The position numbers and the translations under genes were made by a program. The notes under the pieces were generated by a model. That model was not told where the DNA came from. It searched no databases and worked only from the letters and a program-made list of their open reading frames with translations. A stretch of 36,856 bases of DNA from a bacterium D16-50. Its GTDB lineage: Bacteria; Bacillota; Clostridia; Lachnospirales; Lachnospiraceae. The number at the start of each line of letters is the position of its first letter. Positions within the stretch are counted from its first letter, which is position 1. Of the stretch, positions 8,201 to 16,310 are shown piece after piece. The stretch spans positions 1 to 36,856 of the forward strand of contig RAZA01000038.1 of NCBI GenBank assembly GCA_003612485.1, in the 5' to 3' direction.

Positions 8201-9044
8201 GAGGTAGTGTAAAATAGTTTGTGTCTTTGTTAAAAAATAGCTCCTTTTTGGTAAGAATCAAGATATGGAAATTCTTATCGAAAAGGAGTATTTATATGCC
8301 AATAGCAAAGGAACAGATTCGACAGATTATTGCAGACAACAACTTAAACGGCGTGGCAGATATCTGTACGCTCCTGAAGGACGGCCGAATCCTGAGCCGG
8401 GCAGCCTATGTATGCAGGGCATCACGGCGGAGGGATACAAGGAGATACTCAGCATCACGGTAGGGGCCAGCGAGAGCTCTAAGTTCTGGATGGGGATGCT
8501 GAACGACCTGAAGAAGCGCGGCATGCAGAACGTGCTGTTCTTCTGTGCGGATGGCCTGCCAGACTTCAGGGAGGCCATCCGCGCCGTGTTCCCCCAGCCC
8601 CAGATCCAGCGCTGTGTCATCCACATGCTGCACAACTCTTCAACTCTTTCAAATATATGAACTACAGCGACCTAAAGAAATTCTCGTCCGACTTCAAGGC
8701 AGTGTACAATGCCCCGAGCGAGAAGGCAGACCTGAATGCGCTGGCGGATATCCGGGAGAAACGGGGCAGGAAATGTCCCTATACCGTCAGCAGCTGGGAG
8801 AACAACCATAAAGACGTCAGCTTCTTCTATTTCCCCGATGAAGTCAGGCGCATAATGTACATAACAAACATGATCGAAAGGCTCAACCGCCAGTACCGGA
8901 AAGTGACAAGAACAAAGAGCGTGTTCCCCAGCGACAGCTCGCCGGAAAAGATGCTCTATCTGGCAAGCCTGAACGTGGCAAAGAAATGAACCAAGCACTA
9001 CCGCAACTGAGACCAGATACTCAGCCGGCTGACAGTACTCTATG
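8201..9044 (+). mobile_element. IS256-family insertion sequence remnant
   Basis: Begins with an IS256-like terminus (gaggtagtgtaaaatagttt from 8201), 13 bases after the merR stop, and runs to where transposase homology stops near 9044. No matching right end is visible, so the 3' end of the element has been lost where it meets the RNase III gene. Confidence 0.7.
8296..9044 (+). pseudogene. IS256-family (Mutator-like) transposase, degraded
   Basis: The start region (MPIAKEQIRQIIADNNL, GVADICTLLKD) is joined to the middle of the protein (GRILSRAAYV) by a deletion of roughly 150 codons that removes the first catalytic Asp. A frameshift follows after RRAAYV-type sequence (read again as GITAEGYKEIL, SESSKFWMGML, FFCADGLPDFREAI), another lies near 8640, and then MNYSDLKKFSSDFKAVYNAP through IERLNRQYRKVTRTK continues. 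Two in-frame TGA codons (8987 and 9008) stand where the family has Trp (AKKW and YRNW). It cannot make an active transposase. Confidence 0.9.
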
Positions 9045-9060
9045 GAGTCCACATCCTCTT

Positions 9061-9969
9061 TCACAGACCTGCATCAGCTTTATGAAAAGGCCGGAGTTTC
9101 CCATTCTCATACTTCCAACTCAGCCATGCTCCGTTTTCTCCATATTCATTGCAAAATTCAAAATGGTCACATAGAATCAAATATGCAGCATATTTCTTTG
9201 CCAATTTTTTTGATGATGCCCATACCTGCCTGATCAAAGCCCATTCCACTACTTTACAAGTACAGCCCCATCGCGGATTGCCGTTTTCATCATAGCCCAG
9301 ATCCTCCGGGGATCCATATTCGTATACCGGGACAGAACACCGCCCCTGTTCTGATAATTCTTTTAGTGTACTGACCGCATTGTCCACCGAAAAATACTCC
9401 GGTTTGTACTGCTCCCCATCTATCTCCATTAGATAATCTTCTATCTGCAGCATCTTCTCCACTACATTCTGAAGGACTTTTGGATTCCACTGGCTTGCAA
9501 CAGCAACTGCTCCCAAAATAGCCTCAAACAGATCTGCTTTTATTTTTACCTGATCAGCAACCTGATTATTGATATCACATTTGCCGACAATCATATACTG
9601 AGTCAAATTCCACGAATCTATTTTGCAGGCAAGTGTCTCATTGCTGACAATCTTCTTTTTTAATTCTGTAAAGTCTCTGGCATGACCTTTAAAAGAATAT
9701 TCACAATCCCCATCAAAAGAAACATTTCTCTGTGTCTTGACATATCCATACCTCTCCGCAATAGCTTTCACCACATAATAGTCTAAAACCCTGTCTCCGA
9801 TAAATTCCAGAACTTCATTATTCTCTCCACCGCATTGTGCGGAATAAGAGCTTCTTGTAAAAGCCTGAACAAGAAGACTTCTGTTCTTAATGTAATAACC
9901 TGTCTTTTCGTAAACAACACTCCTTAAATTGCGCATTTCCCTCATACTGAGGTTTTTCGTTCTCTTCAT
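9061..9969 (-). CDS. Accessory ribonuclease III with double-stranded-RNA-binding domain
   Basis: 302 residues from the second ATG at 9969, which sits nine bases from GGAGG; the ATG at 9978 touches that ribosome binding site. The RNase III signature reads NNEVLEFIGDRVLDYYVV, and the second metal-binding pair lies in KADLFEAILGAV, so the acidic residues needed for cleavage appear present. The C-terminal region (STLKELSEQ, PVYEYG, then ASSKKLAKKYAAYLIL) is a dsRBD with an insertion (GYDENGNPRWGC). It is longer and more divergent than housekeeping rnc and sits between IS remnants, away from the usual smc/ftsY context, so it is probably a mobile or accessory copy acting on structured RNA. Confidence 0.85.
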   Translation of the reverse strand: MKRTKNLSMREMRNLRSVVYEKTGYYIKNRSLLVQAFTRSSYSAQCGGENNEVLEFIGDRVLDYYVVKAIAERYGYVKTQRNVSFDGDCEYSFKGHARDFTELKKKIVSNETLACKIDSWNLTQYMIVGKCDINNQVADQVKIKADLFEAILGAVAVASQWNPKVLQNVVEKMLQIEDYLMEIDGEQYKPEYFSVDNAVSTLKELSEQGRCSVPVYEYGSPEDLGYDENGNPRWGCTCKVVEWALIRQVWASSKKLAKKYAAYLILCDHFEFCNEYGENGAWLSWKYENGKLRPFHKADAGL

Positions 9970-9978
9970 TTTAATCAT

Positions 9979-10464
9979 CCTCCAAACAATTTTATCTGTC
10001 CGAAGGAAGAAACAAGCTTGTAGTTATGCGAAATAAGCCGTCCACAAAGACGGACAGCCGCAACAATCCTATCAGGCTCAATTTAATCAAAATAATTTTC
10101 ATAAGGCTTCCTGCTTCTACTTTCCACTTGCATAGAAAGCATAAACAGACCACGTTATTCAACTACTTTGAAATAAATAGTTCTTCCTTATCGGATTACT
10201 TTCATTATGCGTTCAAAACATATGCTTTGTCAAGCAGCATTCTCCTATCTCCATGCATCTTTCCTGCAAAAGACTTGGAACTCTTCTATCCCATTTCGTA
10301 AATACCTCATGCCATAACCACATGAAAATTTATGGGTATGCTTTTAGCTTATAATGGGGGATAATGTTGACATAGAAGTTCATTGTGTCACCTTCTGATT
10401 CCATATGCACTGAAGCACACAAAGTAGTGATGCCATAAACAAAAACATCGAGAGGATGCAGAAC
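9979..10464. other. Intergenic region, no gene seen
   Basis: About 490 A/T-rich bases between RNase III and an antitoxin remnant. It holds a short hairpin (ccgtc/gacgg near 10049-10064), but no convincing coding frame, tRNA or consensus promoter was found. Confidence 0.5.
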
Positions 10465-10644
10465 ATGGAAGCTGTAATCCAGACAATCAACGAGACAACC
10501 AAAAAAGATGCCATGGAGATCTTATTTTCTTATCTTGATAAAGGGATTGACGATATGGAGTCCGGCAGGGTTCATACCGCAGATGAAGCATTCAAAACAT
10601 GGTTTTTATTTCAGGCCGTTCTTTGTCTACAATCGGTTTTTTGA
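10465..10644 (+). pseudogene. Truncated antitoxin-like small protein
   Basis: The first about 45 residues (MEAVIQTINETTKKDAMEIL, then YLDKGIDDMESGRVHTADEAF) resemble the short RelB-type/prevent-host-death-like antitoxins common in Clostridia, which normally end soon after this motif with an IRERI-type tail. Here the tail is replaced by an unrelated hydrophobic run ending at 10644 and no toxin gene follows. The start is the ATG at 10465, about nine bases from GAGAGG; an ATG at 10456 is too close to it. Confidence 0.45.
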
Positions 10645-10659
10645 TTTATCACACCTTAA

Positions 10660-10848
10660 AGAAAAACGGGCTGCCTATCTGCACGGCTGGGCGTCCCTTC
10701 AGTTATCGCATTTCTCGCCACTGCAGTTTTGTTGCCTATTTTTAAACTAACAGCCCTTTTTCCGCTGTGCTCTTTTTGGATCCGAAAAGCAATTTTAGAA
10801 AACATACCCCTTTATATGCTTCCCGCATTTATTTTATCTGCCATATAG
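10660..10848 (+). pseudogene. Membrane-protein C-terminal fragment
   Basis: An open frame without a start encodes GVPSVIAFLATAVLLPIFKL followed by another hydrophobic stretch ending YMLPAFILSAI and a stop at 10846-10848. The two hydrophobic helices look like the end of an integral membrane protein. It has no upstream part and the family is not recognised. Confidence 0.35.
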
Positions 10849-10975
10849 ATCTGCCTTTTGTTAAAACGGTATTTGCGTAAAATATAAATGGTCTGCAGCG
10901 GAGGATTTATCTATTTTTGTATAGTGCAACAATAGTCCAAGTTCCTGCTGTTACGGCTGTTGTCTCACAAACTGC

Positions 10976-11004
10976 TTGACAAATACTTTTTATAGTGCTA
11001 TACT
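10976..11004 (+). promoter_or_regulatory. Promoter of the T-box alaS transcript
   Basis: A full consensus -35 (TTGACA, 10976-10981), a 17-base spacer and TATACT (10999-11004) precede the T-box leader. Confidence 0.8.
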
Positions 11005-11029
11005 TCCAGCTAATTCAAAACAAAAAGGC

Positions 11030-11298
11030 TTTGATGAGGAATAGTAGGTATCAGGGATTTCACAGAGAGAAGATGGGCGGTGCGAATCTTCATTGAACTA
11101 ATGCCGAAGCAGCCTCTGAGCTGTGAACCGAACGGATGTATCTTAGTAGGCTTCAACGGAGTTCCCCCGTTAACGCAGGAAGCAATATCGGAGAAATCCC
11201 GTATTGACAGAGTGCAGAGAAATCTGAAATTAGGTGGTAACACGGACAGAAAAGTTCGCCCTAAGTTGATATTATATCAGCTTAGGGTTTTTTGTTTT
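11030..11298 (+). promoter_or_regulatory. T-box riboswitch (alanine)
   Basis: The leader between the promoter and alaS has the AGTA-type stem I motif near 11040-11050 (ggaatagtaggt) and the T-box sequence ggtggtaacacgg at 11233-11245. Its UGGU bulge is complementary to the ACCA end of alanine tRNA. It is followed by an intrinsic terminator. Uncharged tRNA-Ala would stabilise the antiterminator and allow expression of the downstream alanyl-tRNA synthetase. I could not fix the specifier codon with certainty. Confidence 0.85.
11259..11298 (+). terminator. T-box intrinsic terminator
   Basis: A 12-base-pair stem (ccctaagttgat with atcagcttaggg, one G-U pair) and a 5-base loop are followed by a T run (from 11288). 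The 5' part of the stem competes with the T-box antiterminator. Confidence 0.88.
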
Positions 11299-11326
11299 GG
11301 AAAAATGTCAAAAAGGAGAATGAAAC

Positions 11327-13135
11327 ATGACAGCAAATGAATTAAGGACAATGTATCTAAACTATTTTAAAGAAAGGGGGCATACGGAAATCGCCTCTGC
11401 ATCACTTCTCCCGGAGAATGATCCCACTGTTTTGTTTACCACTGCAGGAATGCACCCGTTAGTGCCATATTTGTTGGGCGAGAAACATCCCGGCGGAAAG
11501 CGGCTTACAGATATCCAGAAATGTGTAAGAACAGAAGATATCGATGAAGTGGGGGACGATACACATTGCACCTTTTTTGAAATGTTGGGAAACTGGTCTT
11601 TGGGAGACTATTTTAAGCGGGAGTCCATTTCCATGAGCTTTGATTTTCTAACCAATTATCTTCATATCCCGTCCGAAAGACTGGCCGTGACAGTATTTGA
11701 GGGCGATGAATGGGCGCCGGCGGACATGGAGGCAGAAGAAATCTGGAGGAGCTTCGGACTTAAAAATGACCAGATTTTCCGGTACGGGAGAGACAATAAC
11801 TGGTGGGGGCCAGCCGGCCAGACAGGGCCCTGCGGTCCAGACACCGAAATTTTCTACGATATGGGTAAGCCGAAATGCGGCCCCAGCTGCGGCCCTTCAT
11901 GCAACTGCGGAAAATATGTGGAGATTTGGAATAATGTCTTCATGGAGTTCAATAAAGAAGCTGACGGTTCTTTTACAGAGCTGAAGCAGAAAAACGTGGA
12001 CACGGGAATGGGCTTAGAACGTGTTCTGACTATCTTTAACGGAAAAACCAGCGTGTATGATACAGAGCTGTTTATTCCAGTTATGCAGACACTTGAAGAA
12101 ATGATTGAGAAAGAGGGAAAGTCCCTCCCTGAACGGGACAAAAGAATTATCTGCGAACATGCCAGAACAATTACCTTTATCCTTGGTGATCCGATGCACA
12201 TTAGCCCGTCTAATACAGAGCAGGGATACATTTTGAGACGGCTGATCCGAAGAATGATCCGGCTGTTTCGGAAGGCCGGCATAAATACAAATTACTTGTG
12301 CGAACTTTCCGAGGTGCTTGTCGAACAATACAAGCCTATTTACCCGGAGCTTGGAGAAAATAGGGCGTTTATTCTTGAGCAACTGCAAAGGGAATATCAT
12401 TTATTTTCCAAGACCTTGGACGAGGGGCTAAAGAAGGCAAACAGATATCTCGACGGTATAGATCAAGGGGGAGTCCTCTGTGGCGATCTGGCATTCAAGC
12501 TCTATGATACTTACGGTTTTCCCATTGAATTCACATCGGAGCTGGCTTCGGAAAGAGGGTATCAGGTGGATATAAATGGATTCCGGAAGAAATTTGAGGA
12601 ACATCAGAACAAATCCAGACAAGGAGCGGCAGGTAAATTTGCGGGGGGTTTGACAGACAATAATGAGCAGACAGCCAGACTTCACACGGCAACACATTTG
12701 TTGAACGGTGCATTAAGGAAAATCCTCGGTGACGAAGTATCCCAAAGAGGCAGCAATATCACTTCTGAACGTTTAAGATTCGATTTTTCTTTCAGCCGGA
12801 AGGTCACAAAGGAGGAACTGGAAAAAGTGGAAGCTATCGTAAATGAAGCTATCAGGAAGAAAATTGATGTCATTCTGGAAGAGATGACCCCAAAGAAAGC
12901 CTATGAAGAAGGCGCTATCGGTGTTTTTTCAGGCAAGTATGGTGAAATGGTAAAAGTATATACCATCCCCGGATATTCTAAAGAAATTTGTGGCGGTCCT
13001 CATGCCAAAAATACCGGTGAACTTGTTTCTTTCAAAATCAAAAAGGAAGAGTCCTCCTCTGCCGGCGTCAGACGAATCAAGGCCGTGATCAATGCGCATT
13101 CCCCTTCCATTACGGAGCTCAATGGAATGCCATAA
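11327..13135 (+). CDS. alaS: Alanyl-tRNA synthetase, short form without C-terminal domain
   Basis: 602 residues, against about 870-880 for the usual enzyme. The class II catalytic domain (FTTAGMHPLVPY, CVRTEDIDEVG, TFFEMLGNWSLGDYF, DTGMGLERVL) and tRNA-recognition region are followed by the editing domain with HTATHLL and CGGPHAKNTGEL, the zinc-binding residues for clearing mischarged tRNA. The oligomerising C-terminal DHHA1/C-Ala domain is absent and the protein ends cleanly at 13135, so this is a known natural short type rather than a frameshift. The ATG at 11327 follows AGGAG. It is controlled by the T-box upstream and is probably a second, accessory AlaRS. Confidence 0.92.
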   Translation: MTANELRTMYLNYFKERGHTEIASASLLPENDPTVLFTTAGMHPLVPYLLGEKHPGGKRLTDIQKCVRTEDIDEVGDDTHCTFFEMLGNWSLGDYFKRESISMSFDFLTNYLHIPSERLAVTVFEGDEWAPADMEAEEIWRSFGLKNDQIFRYGRDNNWWGPAGQTGPCGPDTEIFYDMGKPKCGPSCGPSCNCGKYVEIWNNVFMEFNKEADGSFTELKQKNVDTGMGLERVLTIFNGKTSVYDTELFIPVMQTLEEMIEKEGKSLPERDKRIICEHARTITFILGDPMHISPSNTEQGYILRRLIRRMIRLFRKAGINTNYLCELSEVLVEQYKPIYPELGENRAFILEQLQREYHLFSKTLDEGLKKANRYLDGIDQGGVLCGDLAFKLYDTYGFPIEFTSELASERGYQVDINGFRKKFEEHQNKSRQGAAGKFAGGLTDNNEQTARLHTATHLLNGALRKILGDEVSQRGSNITSERLRFDFSFSRKVTKEELEKVEAIVNEAIRKKIDVILEEMTPKKAYEEGAIGVFSGKYGEMVKVYTIPGYSKEICGGPHAKNTGELVSFKIKKEESSSAGVRRIKAVINAHSPSITELNGMP

Positions 13136-13216
13136 AATAGCATAAAAGTGATTACAAGCCAAAAATCATGACGGAGGCAAAGGCGCTCTGAATCAAAAAA
13201 GATACCTTATCGGATA

Positions 13217-13254
13217 ATTGGGCTGGAGCTGTTGCAGAGAGCCTTCAGCCCAAT
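13217..13254 (+). terminator. Hairpin downstream of alaS
   Basis: A perfect 9-base-pair stem (attgggctg/cagcccaat) with a 20-base interior lies about 80 bases after the alaS stop. It lacks a clear T run, so it may stabilise the 3' end or be a weak terminator. Confidence 0.45.
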
Positions 13255-13297
13255 CATTATCATAGAAAGCTGTATTTACAGATTTTTATTTATAAAG

Positions 13298-13437
13298 TGG
13301 GGGCGGACATTTTTTTGAACTGGCTAAGCAGCCAGACCAAGGCTCCTCCTATACTCCAGCGGGCTCATGTTTCCAAGGGACCATGCCAGATATTCATTCA
13401 GTATGTCAATGAGTTCCTGAATGCTTACTCCTATTCG
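13298..13437 (-). pseudogene. IS3-family transposase C-terminal remnant and IS end
   Basis: On the minus strand IQELIDILNEYLAW is followed by SLGNMSPLEYRRSLGLAA and a stop at 13324. This is the C-terminus of an IS3-type OrfB transposase with the usual YYN..RI segment deleted. Next to it lies a terminus-like gtgggggcggacattttttt (13300-13319). The remnant overlaps the 3' end of the DUF3788 gene in another frame, so the junction is near 13437. Confidence 0.65.
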
Positions 13438-13837
13438 GTTTCCTTTTGATTCCCAATAATCTGATAAAATCATCAAACAGCGAAGTGTCTGTCGGTTCAA
13501 ACATGATCCATTTCCCATCATGATACGTCTGGGCTTCATCATATATTCTTTGAACCTCCTCTGTATAATTTTCTCTATCATTTTCAAATTTCAACCGTTC
13601 CTCTTTTCCTAAGATAACCATAAATCCTACACAGTTTTCTCTCGCATACAATGCACATAGGGTTTTACCGCCTCTCCGGTATTTATATTCATATGTCCAT
13701 GCCTTGCCGCCCTTATTCCATATACAGTCCATATCATATTTTGCATCAACTAAAGCACATAATTCATTCCATACACCATATAAAGATTTTCCAACTAAAT
13801 TTGTCATTTGTTCTGTGTCAGGTATTATATCAAGCAT
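13406..13837 (-). CDS. DUF3788 family protein
   Basis: 143 residues from the ATG at 13837, preceded by GAGGAG at seven bases; upstream in-frame ATGs at 13852 and 13879 lack this spacing. GKAWTYEYKYRRGGKTLCALY, VILGKEERLKFE and YHDGKWIMFEPTD are conserved features of DUF3788, a small cytosolic family of unknown function. The last residues (after about IKRKPN) lie over the IS3 remnant, so the native C-terminus may have been replaced by a few residues. It stands alone, with no operon partner. Confidence 0.8.
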   Translation of the reverse strand: MLDIIPDTEQMTNLVGKSLYGVWNELCALVDAKYDMDCIWNKGGKAWTYEYKYRRGGKTLCALYARENCVGFMVILGKEERLKFENDRENYTEEVQRIYDEAQTYHDGKWIMFEPTDTSLFDDFIRLLGIKRKPNRSKHSGTH

Positions 13838-14038
13838 GATAATCTCCTCCATAACTTCCAAGTTTCCCTTGTGTTTCATCTTCCCGATAGACTTTATGAA
13901 CCCTTCTCAGTATACATTGTATCAAAATAAATTTGCAATTAGCAATCATTGCCGTTTCTTATGTCCTTTTCAGGCATTGTACTGGGCAAATTTGTCAATG
14001 TCGTTATTGTATTACTTTAACATCCACCCATCACAGTT

Positions 14039-15004
14039 TCATTGTTTAGCTGTATCCTTGATTTTCCAGTAACCTTTTCTTGGCGAACCCACCCGAACAA
14101 TTCTGCCTGTTTCACGCAATTCCCGCATAATCCGGCTAATCTTTCTGGCACTAAATCCTGTATACGCACTCATCTCTCTGGCTGTAATATACGGATCCTT
14201 TTTCAGTAAATCAAAAAGCTCCCTTACACTGTTATTATCGCCATTATTATCGCCATTATTATCGCCATTATTATCGCCAATGGTTATATTCTTTTCCTCA
14301 TCCAATATAAAAAATGGGAAGATAACTTTTATAAAATGTTCTGATATTTCAAAAATACTCTTATCATAATACCGCAAAATACGGCTCATTCCGGAACCAA
14401 GCTGTTCAACCAGCCCTACATCCTTAAACACTCTCATCAGTTCCCTATTCCGCGGCATACTGCTGCAGCTAAAAAAATCCTTTTTACTCTGTCCCGGAAT
14501 CAGACCTCCGTAAGAAGTCAATTCCATCCTATCACTGAAAATTTCAAAAACAGGCGGGATTTCTCTTGTAAAATCATTATGAACCACGGCGTTGATCAAC
14601 GCTTCCCTCAAAGGAACCGATTCTACCAGATTTCTTTCAATCCTCTTTGTATTGGTCACCTTCGCTTTTGTGATATTCTCTATTTTCATCTTTTCCAGAA
14701 CATGATTCGTCGCCTTAATCAATGAACAATATCCGTATTCCTCGTTTTCAATCAAATCCACCTTATCTGTTCCCGCATATTTTGCCACCTTGATAGATAC
14801 GCCATTTTCATCTGCCAGCAAATACGCTATATAATTATATTTTCCATCTGGCGTTAGCAGTTCAAGACTATTGGCAAACTTTGTATTCAGTTCGAGTCCT
14901 CGTTCCAGATAATATATCTTAAGCTGAGCAAAAGTAAGGTCCTGCCTAGGTGACGGTATTTCTCTTATAAACTTTTTGATGCTACTTAAGGTTCCCTGAA
15001 CTAC
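14039..15004 (-). pseudogene. AlbA_2/Schlafen-like ATP-binding protein, 5'-truncated
   Basis: The open frame begins without a start codon near 15004 (first in-frame ATG at 14821) and encodes the second half of an AlbA_2-type protein: SVPLREALINAVVHNDFT, the ATP-binding region ELTSYGGLIPG, and VGLVEQLGSGMSRILRYY. A (GDNN)4 linker and a C-terminal winged helix (ITAREMSAYTGFSARKISRI) follow. The N-terminal AlbA_2 domain is missing. The truncation point coincides with the end of jetD, so the Wadjet locus or a deletion cut this gene. A full-length relative is at 28588-30057. Confidence 0.8.
14235..14282. repeat. 12-base in-frame tandem repeat (GDNN linker)
   Basis: Four copies of ttatcgccatta, the last slightly changed, encode GDNN repeats between the ATP-binding and winged-helix parts. 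The unit length keeps the frame, so copy-number slippage would only alter the linker length. Confidence 0.9.
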
Positions 15005-16310
15005 TCATGTCTAAAATATCCTGTGCCAATTTCTCCAATAAATTCTCCTGATAAGACGCCTTACCAGTCTTCTGTATATCGTATGATGTTTCACGCAATA
15101 CGGGATGCGAAATATTCTGCAGCTTTTTCATCCTCCACCCCTCTATCCCCTCTTCCGACAAGGCATCATAATAGTCCTGATGTGCCATTCTCCAAATATG
15201 AATATTCTGCGGATATTTTTTCCAGAGCCCTTCTGCGATGCCAATTCCTTCCGGATCCATATCTCCACTGTAATATATTTTGGTGCCGTTTTCGCAGAGC
15301 ATCCGAATCAATCTCTGGGCCGCACCGCTCAATTGCCCGGAAGTACACAATATGGTCACTTCCGTTTCTTTAAAACAATTTACCAGATAACTGAACACCA
15401 TTTCGTTTTCCACCACATAGGCGCAGCCTGCCTCTGCCCACGCGGCTTCCGCCCCCGCCAGATTAGCAAGGGAAAGAATCCCTGACTCACGGGCACGGCA
15501 AAAAGCCTCCAAGATTTCACAGTTTTGCCCTTTTTTCCGCATATGGAGCCCAAAAAAGGCCATTGTACTTGCAATCTCATCCGTGACAATACCCGCCTCC
15601 CGGTAGATCTGATGCAATCCCGCCGCATCCGCCGGAACCTCCTTGTCCGCAGCCAGACAGACCGCTTGCAGCAAAAGTGCCGCCCCGTTTTGCCCTCTGT
15701 CAAAATAATGGGGATTTCCGGTAATCTTTGCCGCCAGAACCGCCAGCGGTATCCCCTCCTCCTTCACTTCTCCCAGCATAATACAAGCTTCGCAGACATT
15801 TTGAACCAGTGTCTCCGCCCCAGCTGCGCTGTTCTTCCAATGCCCCATTACCACCGTGTACCCATATTGCTTTTGCCCTGCCATAGCCCGAACCCACTCC
15901 AGTGTTGATAGGGCTTCTGATCCCCTTCCCTCCAGCCACTCCATAATTCGATTCCAAAAGGCCTCTTTCTGCTGCTCTTCCCGCGCTCTTTTCTCCTGAT
16001 TTGTAATCAGCGTTTCTCCAAAGTAGCCCTCCAGCAGCACGGTCAAAGGTACATCTCTGAAGCGAGTTTCTTTCAGCGCTTTTTCAAAATCAGAAAAAAG
16101 AAACTCTATGTCTTCCTCCCAATATCTTCTGCCTAAGATACTGCCAAGCGCTTTTTTCTCCTCCTCTGTCGCGGACTTGATTTTTATTTTTCCCACAGCC
16201 TTTCCATAGCTTTTCCACTTTTTCCGCATTTCCAGAAAGCCCCTATGGAATCCGGTCTGTTCCCTGAAATATCGGACGCACTCATTCCGTCTGTCAATAT
16301 CACTGCTCAT
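14982..16310 (-). CDS. jetD: Wadjet type II protein JetD (TIGR02679, TOPRIM nuclease subunit)
   Basis: 442 residues from the ATG at 16310, which has GAGAGGA six bases before it; the open frame extends to 16331. The N-terminal region matches the DUF3323-type part and the C-terminal region is the DUF2399 TOPRIM-like domain with GDMDPEG (residues 349-355, Asp350 and Asp352), the metal-binding pair also seen in topoisomerase VI A. In Wadjet this subunit cuts plasmid DNA captured by the JetABC loop extruder. It overlaps the end of jetC by 11 bases. The final SSGNLK tail lies at the junction with the AlbA_2 remnant, so the last few residues may not be native. Confidence 0.9.
   Translation of the reverse strand: MSSDIDRRNECVRYFREQTGFHRGFLEMRKKWKSYGKAVGKIKIKSATEEEKKALGSILGRRYWEEDIEFLFSDFEKALKETRFRDVPLTVLLEGYFGETLITNQEKRAREEQQKEAFWNRIMEWLEGRGSEALSTLEWVRAMAGQKQYGYTVVMGHWKNSAAGAETLVQNVCEACIMLGEVKEEGIPLAVLAAKITGNPHYFDRGQNGAALLLQAVCLAADKEVPADAAGLHQIYREAGIVTDEIASTMAFFGLHMRKKGQNCEILEAFCRARESGILSLANLAGAEAAWAEAGCAYVVENEMVFSYLVNCFKETEVTILCTSGQLSGAAQRLIRMLCENGTKIYYSGDMDPEGIGIAEGLWKKYPQNIHIWRMAHQDYYDALSEEGIEGWRMKKLQNISHPVLRETSYDIQKTGKASYQENLLEKLAQDILDMSSSGNLK

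Noticed and set aside
8987..9010. In-frame TGA codons as selenocysteine or recoded Trp
   Set aside because: The gene has other disabling lesions and no SECIS-like element was seen; other Trp positions use TGG.
14235..14282. Short regular repeats as a possible CRISPR array
   Set aside because: Units are 12 bases, directly adjacent without spacers and in frame with a coding region; they encode GDNN repeats.
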